6,713 nucleotides of DNA from JAEUHO01 sp046350655 (GTDB lineage Bacteria > Planctomycetota > PLA2 > JAEUHO01). Where the stretch lies: assembly GCA_046350655.1 (NCBI GenBank), contig JAXMAB010000018.1:1-6713 (forward strand), written 5' to 3'. The position numbers and the translations under genes are program-made. Below the pieces are notes generated by a model that did not search any database, was not told where the DNA came from, and worked only from the letters and a program-made list of their open reading frames with translations. This document shows positions 1-5,742 of this stretch, piece by piece (within the stretch, counting starts at the first letter, position 1; the number at the start of each line of letters is the position of its first letter).

Positions 1-1184
1 GCGACGTTGCGGTGGCGGTGGCGGTGGAGCACCGCGAGCATGCGCTCGAGCACGGCCTCGCGTCCGACGAACGGCGGCATCGCCGCGTCCGCGTCCCCCG
101 CGGCGAGGTCCGTGCAGAACGCGTCGAGGGCGGGCGTCTTGCTCCTCGGGGCGGGCGACGGCGCGGGACCGCGGGCGGCGCCGGCCTCGGCCGTCGCGAC
201 GTTGCCGCCGGCCACCGGGCCGGGCGGGCTCCCCGCGCCCGACGCGTCGTCGGCGCCGACGGGCCCCTCGCCGAGGAGCTCGAGCACCTCCTCGCGGACG
301 TCCTCGGCCTTCACCTCGAGATTGCGCAGGACCTGTGCCGCGATGCCCTCGGTCTCGTGAAGGAGGCCGAGGAGGAGGTGCTCGGTGCCGACATAGGTGT
401 GTCGCAGCGCACTCGCCACGCCGAGGGCGAACTCGAGCACCTTCTTCGCGCGCGGCGTGAACGGCAGCTGGCCCATGGTCACCATCGTGGTGCCCGTCGA
501 GACCAGCTTCTCGACCTCCCGGCGGATCCTGGTCGGGTCGATGTCGTGGTGCTTCAGCGCCATCGCCGCGACTCCGGAGCCCTCCCGAGCGAGGCCGAGC
601 AGGAGGTGCTCCGTGCCGACGTAGTCGTGGTTGAAGCGCTGCGCTTCCTCGAGCGCAAGCCCCATCACGCCGCGGGCCGCGTCGGCGAATCGGTCGAACA
701 CGCCCCCGGTGATCGGGATCGCGGCCGCGGGCGGCGGCGGCGGGGCCTCCTCGCGCAAGGCGTGGAGCAGTTCGCCGCGGAGCGCCTCGAGGCTCACGTG
801 GAGCTCCGCGAGCACCTTCGCCGCGACGCCGTCCCCTTCGCGCACCAGCCCGAGCAGCAGGTGCTCGGGCCCGATGTAGGAGTGGCCGAGCGCGCTCGCC
901 TCCTCGAGGGCGAGGTCCAGCGCGCGTTTCGCGGCGGACGTGAGCGCGAACCGCTCGGGACGGGTCGCTCGCGGCCCCGGCGTGAGCGCCGCCTCGACCG
1001 CGCGCTCCACGGTCCCGAGGTCGCCGACCATCCGCGCGAGCACGGTCGCGGCCACGCTCGAGCCCTCGTCCATGAGGCCCAGCAGCACGTGCGCCGTGTC
1101 GATGGCGTCATGGTTGAGCCGTCGCGCTTCCTCACGCGCGAAGTCGAGCGCCCGTTGGGCGCGATCGGTGAAGGCGTGGAACAT
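1..1184 (-). CDS. ClpC-like protein with two Clp N-domains, 5' part (runs off left edge)
   Basis: The first 394 codons are visible, with no stop before the left edge. The product starts MFHAFTDRAQRALDFA (ATG 1184), typical of ClpC. It has a first Clp N-domain (1-145), a proline-rich spacer APPPPPAAA (147-155), a second Clp N-domain (about 162-307), a long Ala/Gly/Pro linker (308-350), then the start of an AAA+ D1 domain: LDAFCTDL (353-360) and FVGREAVLERMLAVL (372-386). Walker A lies beyond the window, so ATPase competence and presence of a D2 are unknown. The residue equal to the phosphoarginine-binding Glu of Bacillus ClpC is Ala31 in repeat 1, then Glu107, Glu192 and Glu268. The second N-domain is the more canonical one and shares GQLPFT (238-243) with the first N-domain of the neighbouring paralog (78-82 region). 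It could be a full ClpC unfoldase or another shortened form. Confidence 0.88.
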   Translation of the reverse strand, partial: MFHAFTDRAQRALDFAREEARRLNHDAIDTAHVLLGLMDEGSSVAATVLARMVGDLGTVERAVEAALTPGPRATRPERFALTSAAKRALDLALEEASALGHSYIGPEHLLLGLVREGDGVAAKVLAELHVSLEALRGELLHALREEAPPPPPAAAIPITGGVFDRFADAARGVMGLALEEAQRFNHDYVGTEHLLLGLAREGSGVAAMALKHHDIDPTRIRREVEKLVSTGTTMVTMGQLPFTPRAKKVLEFALGVASALRHTYVGTEHLLLGLLHETEGIAAQVLRNLEVKAEDVREEVLELLGEGPVGADDASGAGSPPGPVAGGNVATAEAGAARGPAPSPAPRSKTPALDAFCTDLAAGDADAAMPPFVGREAVLERMLAVLHRHRHRNV

Positions 1185-1222
1185 CGGACGGTCCCCGGGC
1201 CGGCGCCGTCGGCGGCCGGGCC

Positions 1223-1232
1223 CATGGTAGCG
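1223..1232 (-). promoter_or_regulatory. CGCTACCATG motif upstream of the second ClpC-like gene
   Basis: Same ten bases as at 3182-3191 and 6237-6246. The ATG inside the motif is out of frame with the ClpC-like gene (41 bases upstream of ATG 1184, compared with 42 in the paralog). Similar spacing without a shared frame argues that the motif is not a start codon context but a transcription signal or other non-coding site. Confidence 0.4.
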
Positions 1233-1252
1233 AATCGACGTCCGGCCGGCCG

Positions 1253-1283
1253 CCGGGCCTCGCGGTCCCGGGAGTCCGACCGC
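1253..1283 (-). repeat. 31-bp exact direct repeat, copy upstream of the second ClpC-like gene
   Basis: Identical to 3218-3248 over 31 bases; the flanking bases differ at both ends. It sits 22 bases before the CGCTACCATG motif and about 70 bases before the ATG at 1184, in the 134-base gap between the two ClpC-like genes. The gap holds no clear terminator hairpin. Confidence 0.85.
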
Positions 1284-1318
1284 GGTCCGTGTGCGCGGGC
1301 GCGCGCGAGGCGGGACGG

Positions 1319-3142
1319 TCAGCGCTCCGGGGGGCGCGCCGCGGCGAGCGTGGCGCGGACGGCCGCGGCGTCCACCACCGGTCGCGGGCTCGCGGGGCCG
1401 CGGCGGGCGACGCGCGCGCACGTCTCGTCGAGGAGGTCGAGGGCGCTCGACGGCAGGTGGCGGTGGACGAGCGTGAGCCCGCCCGCGATCGCGACGTCGA
1501 TCGCGTCGTCCGTCACCTCGACGCCGTGGTGCGCGGCCAGCAGGTCGCGGTGCGCGGCGACCATGGCGTGCGCCGCGGCGGGCTCCGGCTCGGCGACCTC
1601 GACCGTCGTGAAGTAGTGCGCGACCCCCAGCCGCTCGAGGGTCGGCGCCGCGGCCTCGGGCGTCATCGTGAGGATCATCGCGCCGACCTCGCCGCGCACG
1701 AGCGGGGCCAGGGCCTCCGCGACCTTCAGGGACTCGGTGGAGAAGCCGCTGGTGGCGAGGAGGCGGGCGTCCTCGACGTGCACGACGACGTTGCGCGCGC
1801 CGCGGAGCGCGGCGAGCAGGCGACGGGCGCGCTCCTCGAGCTGGCCGCGGTACTTCGTCCCCGCGACCAGGGCCGGCACGTCGAGCCGGACGACGCGGCA
1901 GCCCGTGAGCCGCCCGGCGCCCGGGCCCGTCGCGCAACGGCGCGCGAGCTCGTCCACCACCGCGGTCTTGCCGACGCCGGGCGGGCCGACCAGCAGCACG
2001 TTGGGCCGCGCGCGGCGGTGGAGCACGTCCACGACGCGGTCGAGGAGCGCGTCGCGCCCGACGACGGCCGTGCCCGGCGCGGCCGCGAGCGTGCGCGCGA
2101 CGTCCACCGTGTACGCGTCGAGCTCGGGCGTGGCGTGCTCGCGCTCGGTCGGCCGCGCGAGGGGCTCGTGCACGATCCCGCTCGGCCGGCGCGCACCCTC
2201 GGTCGGGCCGTCGAGGGCCGGGGTCGCCTGGAAGAGCTCGACGATCGCCTCGCGCAGGTCGTCGACGCGCAGACCGGCGTCGCCGAGCGCCTGGGCCGCC
2301 GGGCTGTCGCCGCGGACGAGGAGCGCGAGCAGGAGGTGCGCGGTGCCGACGAGCCCGTGCGCCATCTGCGCGGCCTGCCGCCCGGCGATCGAGAGGACGT
2401 CGCGGGTGGCCTCGGAGAGCGGGAGGTACCCCGCCGGCGCGGGCTCCACGCCCGGGTCCGCGGCCTCCGCGACCTCGGTCGCGAGCCGCGCGGCATCGAC
2501 CCCCCGCTGGGTCAGCACCGTGCGGGCGATGCCATCCTCGACCTCGAGGAGCCCGAGCAGCAGGTGCTCGGCGCGGACCTCGCGGCAGCCACGTCGTTGG
2601 GCGTCGCGGCGCGCGAAGAACAGGGCCTTCCCCGCGGGCTTCGTGAGGCGGTCGAAGACGGGATCGTCGGGACCCTGCGTCCGAGGCGCGTCGGCGGGAG
2701 GCTCGCCTTCGCCGAGGAGTTTCGTGATCTCGGCGCGCGCCGCGTCGAGGCGCACGCCGAGCGTCGCGAGGACCTGCGCGGCCACGCCGGCCTCCACGCG
2801 GAGGAGCCCGAGGAGCAGGTGCTCGGTGCCGATGTACGTGTGCCCGAGCCGGCTCGCCTCCTCGAGGGACCGCTCGAGGAGCTGCTTCGCGTCGGCCGTG
2901 AACGGCAGCTGGCCGAAGGTCACCGTCCGGGCGCCCGGCGTGAGCCGACGCTCGAGCTCGACCCGGACGGCGCCGAGGTCGAGGCCCAGGCGCTGCAGCG
3001 CGGTGGCGCCGACGCCGCCTCCCTCGCGGACGAGGCCGAGCAGTACGTGCTCCGGGCCGATGAAGTCGTGGTTGAACCGCTGCGCCTCGTGGCGGGCGAG
3101 TCCTATCGCTTTGCGCGCGCGGTCGGTGAAGCGGTCGAACAT
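1319..3142 (-). CDS. ClpC-like protein with two Clp N-domains and one degenerate AAA+ domain (no D2)
   Basis: The 607-residue product starts MFDRFTDRARKAI, the standard ClpC start (ATG 3142; in-frame ATG 3184 would add 14 residues). It contains a Clp N-domain (1-145), a second one (161-305), a linker, then one AAA+ module (about 340-580). Seen in the AAA+ part: VGRD (361-364), Walker A GPPGVGKT (386-393) and pore loop GTKYRG (428-433), all normal. The Walker B site reads NVVVHVEDA (451-459), with Glu-Asp where ClpC has Asp-Glu. The arginine-finger segment (family ERRF) reads AHYF (508-511), and the sensor-1 segment (family GATT) is also altered. The protein stops after a D1-D2-linker-like tail (589-607): no M-domain, no second ATPase domain, no ClpP-binding loop. 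Usual ClpC is about 800 residues. The Glu that binds phosphoarginine in Bacillus ClpC repeats is kept at 31, 107 and 192 but is Ala at 268. Inferred role: ATP-binding phosphoarginine reader or ClpC partner that probably does not hydrolyse ATP well. Confidence 0.88.
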   Translation of the reverse strand: MFDRFTDRARKAIGLARHEAQRFNHDFIGPEHVLLGLVREGGGVGATALQRLGLDLGAVRVELERRLTPGARTVTFGQLPFTADAKQLLERSLEEASRLGHTYIGTEHLLLGLLRVEAGVAAQVLATLGVRLDAARAEITKLLGEGEPPADAPRTQGPDDPVFDRLTKPAGKALFFARRDAQRRGCREVRAEHLLLGLLEVEDGIARTVLTQRGVDAARLATEVAEAADPGVEPAPAGYLPLSEATRDVLSIAGRQAAQMAHGLVGTAHLLLALLVRGDSPAAQALGDAGLRVDDLREAIVELFQATPALDGPTEGARRPSGIVHEPLARPTEREHATPELDAYTVDVARTLAAAPGTAVVGRDALLDRVVDVLHRRARPNVLLVGPPGVGKTAVVDELARRCATGPGAGRLTGCRVVRLDVPALVAGTKYRGQLEERARRLLAALRGARNVVVHVEDARLLATSGFSTESLKVAEALAPLVRGEVGAMILTMTPEAAAPTLERLGVAHYFTTVEVAEPEPAAAHAMVAAHRDLLAAHHGVEVTDDAIDVAIAGGLTLVHRHLPSSALDLLDETCARVARRGPASPRPVVDAAAVRATLAAARPPER

Positions 3143-3181
3143 CGTGCGCCCCCGGGACCCGGCGGCTCGCGCCGCCGAGGG

Positions 3182-3191
3182 CATGGTAGCG
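3182..3191 (-). promoter_or_regulatory. CGCTACCATG motif upstream of the first ClpC-like gene
   Basis: The minus strand reads CGCTACCATG, the same ten bases as at 1223-1232 and 6237-6246. Here the ATG inside the motif is in frame and would add 14 residues to the protein, but the canonical ClpC beginning MFDRFTDRA lies at 3142. TACCAT fits a weak -10 pattern (TAnnnT). A promoter role is inference. Confidence 0.35.
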
Positions 3192-3217
3192 GCACGTCGG
3201 CGGTCGGCCGTCGGCCA

Positions 3218-3248
3218 CCGGGCCTCGCGGTCCCGGGAGTCCGACCGC
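3218..3248 (-). repeat. 31-bp exact direct repeat, copy upstream of the first ClpC-like gene
   Basis: These 31 bases, which include CGCGGTCCCGGGAGTCCGAC, are identical to 1253-1283. The repeat ends 28 bases before the CGCTACCATG-type motif and about 75 bases before the ATG at 3142. The same orientation and similar placement in front of both ClpC-like genes suggest either a shared regulatory site or a remnant of gene duplication that included the upstream region. Confidence 0.85.
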
Positions 3249-3250
3249 CC

Positions 3251-3281
3251 CCGCGGGCCCGCGATCGTCGCGAGCCCGCGG
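3251..3281 (-). terminator. Strong hairpin after the ARPP-1-like gene
   Basis: CCGCGGGC (3251-3258) pairs with GCCCGCGG (3274-3281), and inside it CGCGA (3260-3264) pairs with TCGCG (3268-3272) around a TCG loop, with one mismatch (C3259/A3273). That is 13 paired bases, beginning 11 bases after the stop codon at 3293. There is no T-run, so it may be a U-less terminator or an mRNA 3'-end stabiliser. Confidence 0.55.
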
Positions 3282-3292
3282 AGGGCGCCTCG

Positions 3293-4525
3293 TCAGCGGT
3301 TGCCGCCGCGGAGGCGCTCGAGGAGCCGGCGCTCCTGCTCCGTCATGCGCGCGCCGATCTTCGCGCGCTGCGCGAAGGGATCGAGCGTGTCGTCGTCGGT
3401 GCCGGAGACGTCCTCGCCCTCGAGCGGGACGAGCGGCTGCGCGTAGAGACCGTACTCGAACGCGTCGCGCGGGTAGAGCGAGAGGTGGAGCAGCGCGCCG
3501 TCCCGGACGAGCGCGGTGCCGCGCTCGCCGTCGGGCAGCGTCACCGTGAAGAGGTCGCCGACCGCGCCCGCGGGCAGCTCGCGGCGGGCGAGCGTCGCCT
3601 TCGAGAGGCCGGCCGCGATCGCCTTCGCCGCGGCGGTGGCCGCGTCGAGGACCGCCTTCGGGTCGTCGCCGCCCGGGAGCGCGACGCCGGCCTTCTTCGC
3701 GCGCAGCTCGATCGCGGCGGCGGGGAAGGAAAGGCTCTTCAGCAGCGGCGAGAACCAGCCGAGGAGCAGCGCGTTCGTCGCGAAGACGTCGAGCGCCTGC
3801 ACCCGGCCGCGCACGACCGCGATGCCGCCGACCACGAACCCGGCCTCGCGCTTGTCGGGCCACTGCGCCATCGAGCGCTGGCACGGCAGGCAGTACTCCG
3901 CGAGCGTGTCGGAGCCCCCGACCGCCGCGAGCGAGCGGCGCTTGTCGCCCTCGTTGCGGAACTCGAGGAAGTGCGAGATGAACTTCGACGTGATCGACGC
4001 CGACGCCGTGCGGAACAGCGCCGAGTCGCGCAGGTAGGGGGGCGCGAGGAAGTCGGCGACCTTGAACGGCTTCGCCTCCTTCCGGCGGTCGGTCGACATC
4101 GAGCCCGGGACCGTCGCGACGTCCGCCGACGCGCCCGCGGGCAGCAGCACGTCCTCGCGGACGACGCGGTCGCGCAGGCCGCCCTCGAGCACGGTGCCCG
4201 CCAGCAGCAGCGCGTCCTTCGGCGCGACGTTCTTGACCTTCACCTTCTCCACGCCCGCGGCCGGCTCCTCGAACGCAAGCGTCGCGCCGCCCAGCCCGGG
4301 GACGATCTCGAGCACCGGCGGCGGCGTCTCGAGGATGAGGGGGAAGAGGATGACCTGCTGGGCGACGAGGCCCTCGCCCAACTTCAGCGCGCCGAGGGAG
4401 GCGGCGACGACGTCCTCGGGCTTCGGCGCCGCGGCGGGCGCGGCGGGCGCGTCGGCCGCGTGGCCGACGGCGGGGAACAGGGTCGCGAGGGCGAGGCCGG
4501 CGAAGGCGAGGGTGCGGGCGGTCAT
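3293..4525 (-). CDS. Secreted protein with ARPP-1/DUF6569-type domain
   Basis: The 410-residue product starts with a signal peptide (MTARTLAFAGLALATLFPAVGHA, likely cut near residue 23) and an Ala/Pro linker, so it is probably exported. The body resembles the ARPP-1/DUF6569 family: a beta-rich start QQVILFPLI (57-65), the hallmark LLLAGTVLEGGLRDRVVREDVLLPAG (107-131; family pattern LLxxGxxxxGGxQxRxV...VxVPAG), and VGGIAVVRGRVQALDVF followed by LLKSLSFPAAAIE (about 232-273; family pattern Gxxxxxxgkxxgxd.F...LLxsYxxdAl). The family's molecular activity is not known to me. Where relatives usually have a C(V)ExGRW segment after VPAG, this protein has VPGSMSTDRRK. It also has a CLPC pair (212-215) that could be redox-active or metal-binding, and a charged C-terminal helix (388-406). 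The frame stays open upstream to beyond 6000; the start at 4525 is chosen from its GGAG ribosome binding site 7 bases upstream and the signal peptide. A link to arginine phosphorylation is unproven; only position suggests it. Confidence 0.75.
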   Translation of the reverse strand: MTARTLAFAGLALATLFPAVGHAADAPAAPAAAPKPEDVVAASLGALKLGEGLVAQQVILFPLILETPPPVLEIVPGLGGATLAFEEPAAGVEKVKVKNVAPKDALLLAGTVLEGGLRDRVVREDVLLPAGASADVATVPGSMSTDRRKEAKPFKVADFLAPPYLRDSALFRTASASITSKFISHFLEFRNEGDKRRSLAAVGGSDTLAEYCLPCQRSMAQWPDKREAGFVVGGIAVVRGRVQALDVFATNALLLGWFSPLLKSLSFPAAAIELRAKKAGVALPGGDDPKAVLDAATAAAKAIAAGLSKATLARRELPAGAVGDLFTVTLPDGERGTALVRDGALLHLSLYPRDAFEYGLYAQPLVPLEGEDVSGTDDDTLDPFAQRAKIGARMTEQERRLLERLRGGNR

Positions 4526-4532
4526 GGGAAGT

Positions 4533-4536
4533 CTCC
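4533..4536 (-). promoter_or_regulatory. Ribosome binding site of the ARPP-1-like gene
   Basis: GGAG on the minus strand lies 7 bases before the ATG at 4525. It decides this start within a frame that stays open far upstream. It is the clearest Shine-Dalgarno sequence in the window. Confidence 0.65.
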
Positions 4537-4601
4537 GGAGGCCTCCATGGTCGCACGCGGGCCCGGGGGCCCCCCTTCGGCCGACGGGCGGACCGGGGGT
4601 G

Positions 4602-4618
4602 GGGACCGCGAGGCCCGG
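4602..4618 (+). repeat. 17-bp partial inverted copy of the 31-bp intergenic repeat
   Basis: GGGACCGCGAGGCCCGG here is identical, in the opposite orientation, to one end of the 31-bp repeat found upstream of both ClpC-like genes (1253-1283 and 3218-3248). It sits in the mcsB to ARPP-1 gene gap (4526-4665), which otherwise holds only GC-rich runs, the post-mcsB hairpin and a ribosome binding site. Confidence 0.55.
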
Positions 4619-4646
4619 CGCGCGCCGGCCGCCCCCGGCGCCCGGA

Positions 4647-4664
4647 GCGGGCGGACCGCCCCGC
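4647..4664 (-). terminator. GC-rich hairpin immediately after mcsB
   Basis: The 18 bases GCGGGCGGACCGCCCCGC directly follow the mcsB stop codon and can fold with a 5-bp outer stem, a one-base bulge and a 2-bp inner stem. No T-run follows. In DNA this GC-rich such a fold can occur by chance, so the terminator role is tentative. Confidence 0.3.
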
Positions 4665-4665
4665 G

Positions 4666-5742
4666 TCAGGCCGACAGGCGCTGGCGGAGCAGCGTCGCGC
4701 GCGCGGTGTCGCGCTCGACGGCGGTGTCGAGGGCGCGGCCGACCTGGCGGCGCAGGTGCGCGGGGTGCACCAGCACGAAGAGCTCGTGCAGGCGCGCGAG
4801 GTCGACCCCCGAGAGCAGCCCCGTGACGACGCCGAGGCGGACCGCCGAGAGGAGCTCCATCGCCTCGTCGGTCGAGACGGTGCGCGCCGCGCGCAGCACC
4901 GCGAGCGCGCGGAACACCTTGTCCTCGACCTTCACGCGGTACGTGGCGACGAGGTGCTCGCGCACCTTCCGCTCGTACTCGAGGAACGTCGGGAGCATCC
5001 GCGAGAGCTTGCGGAGGATCTCCTCCTCGGACTGGCCCAACGTGACCTGGTTCGAGATCTGGTAGAAGTCGCCCATGGCCTTCGTGCCCTCGCCGTAGAA
5101 GCCCCGGACCGCGAGGCCCGTGCGCGAGGCCGCCTGGAAGACCCGGTTCATCTCCTGCGCGTGGACGAGCGCCGGCAGGTGGAGCATCACGCTCGCCCGC
5201 AGGCCCGTGCCCACGTTGGTCGGGCAGGCCGTGAGGTAGCCGTAGGTCGGCGAGACCGCGTACCGGACCGAGCCCTCGAGGGCGATGTCGAGCGCGCGCG
5301 CGTCGGCGAGGGCCTCGTCGAGCGCGAACCCGCTGCGGATCGCCTGGATGCGCAGGTGGTCCTCCTCGTTGACCATCACGCTCACGCGCTCGTCGCTGCC
5401 GAACGCGACGCCGCGCGGGCCCTTGCCCTTCTCGAGCTCCGTGCTGATGAGGTGCCGCTCGTGGAGCAGCGTGCGGTCGAGCTCGAGCTCCTTGTTCTCG
5501 CGGCGGCTGCCCGGCGGCGTCAGGTCGACGAAGTACCGGCGCGGCCCGAGCGGCAGCGTCTCGCTCGCGGTCCGCATCTTCCCGAGGATCTCGCCGCGCT
5601 GCTCGTCGGACGCGCGCGTCGCGAACGGGAAGCCCGCGAGGTTGCGCGCGAGGCGCACCCGCGACGACATCACGACGTCGGCGTCCCGGCCCTCGCCGCG
5701 GAGCCACTCGCCGCCCGGCGTCAGGAAGTCCGTGAGCTCCAT
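4666..5742 (-). CDS. mcsB: Protein arginine kinase McsB
   Basis: McsB transfers phosphate from ATP to arginine side chains of proteins, which in Gram-positive bacteria marks clients for ClpC-ClpP. The 358-residue product is the usual length for the family. Visible motifs in order: SSRVRLARN (26-34, nucleotide-binding arginines), NEEDHLRIQ (125-133, acidic residues that activate the guanidinium), CPTNVGTGLRAS (173-184, with the phosphagen-kinase reactive Cys173), and GTKAMGDFYQISNQVTLG (219-236). Near the C-terminus RDTARA (344-349) matches the RDxxRA phosphoarginine-binding motif known from McsB, implying allosteric activation by phosphoarginine. All expected catalytic residues are present, so the enzyme should be active. 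ATG at 5742-5740 overlaps the mcsA stop (TGATG), which supports coupling and fixes this start. Creatine or arginine kinase is excluded by length and by RDxxRA. Confidence 0.95.
   Translation of the reverse strand: MELTDFLTPGGEWLRGEGRDADVVMSSRVRLARNLAGFPFATRASDEQRGEILGKMRTASETLPLGPRRYFVDLTPPGSRRENKELELDRTLLHERHLISTELEKGKGPRGVAFGSDERVSVMVNEEDHLRIQAIRSGFALDEALADARALDIALEGSVRYAVSPTYGYLTACPTNVGTGLRASVMLHLPALVHAQEMNRVFQAASRTGLAVRGFYGEGTKAMGDFYQISNQVTLGQSEEEILRKLSRMLPTFLEYERKVREHLVATYRVKVEDKVFRALAVLRAARTVSTDEAMELLSAVRLGVVTGLLSGVDLARLHELFVLVHPAHLRRQVGRALDTAVERDTARATLLRQRLSA

Noticed and set aside
1..60. Short tandem repeat ggtggc near base 10-27
   Set aside because: It encodes the HRHRHR run in the D1 part of the second ClpC-like protein and is only three to four units long, so it is simple coding repetition. 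No CRISPR array, tRNA, rRNA or insertion sequence was seen anywhere in the window.
794..1225. Minus-strand start at ATG 1225 for the second ClpC-like gene
   Set aside because: ATG 1225 is out of frame with the MFHAFTDRA reading by 41 bases, and its own frame gives a Ser/Arg-rich product stopping at 794.
1185..1318. CtsR operator (GGTCAAA-type tandem heptads) or CIRCE element upstream of the Clp or mcs genes
   Set aside because: I looked in all four intergenic gaps and saw no such AT-containing heptads and no TTAGCACTC-type inverted repeat.
12..1616. A plus-strand frame of about 530 codons
   Set aside because: It is antisense to both ClpC-like genes and spans the gap between them; the translation is repetitive because it mirrors the four Clp repeats. 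No domain recognised.
1289..5065. A plus-strand frame open for more than 1250 codons
   Set aside because: It lies antisense to four well-supported minus-strand genes and crosses intergenic gaps. Its product is Arg/Ala/Glu-rich low complexity with no family motif. Long antisense open frames are expected at this GC content.
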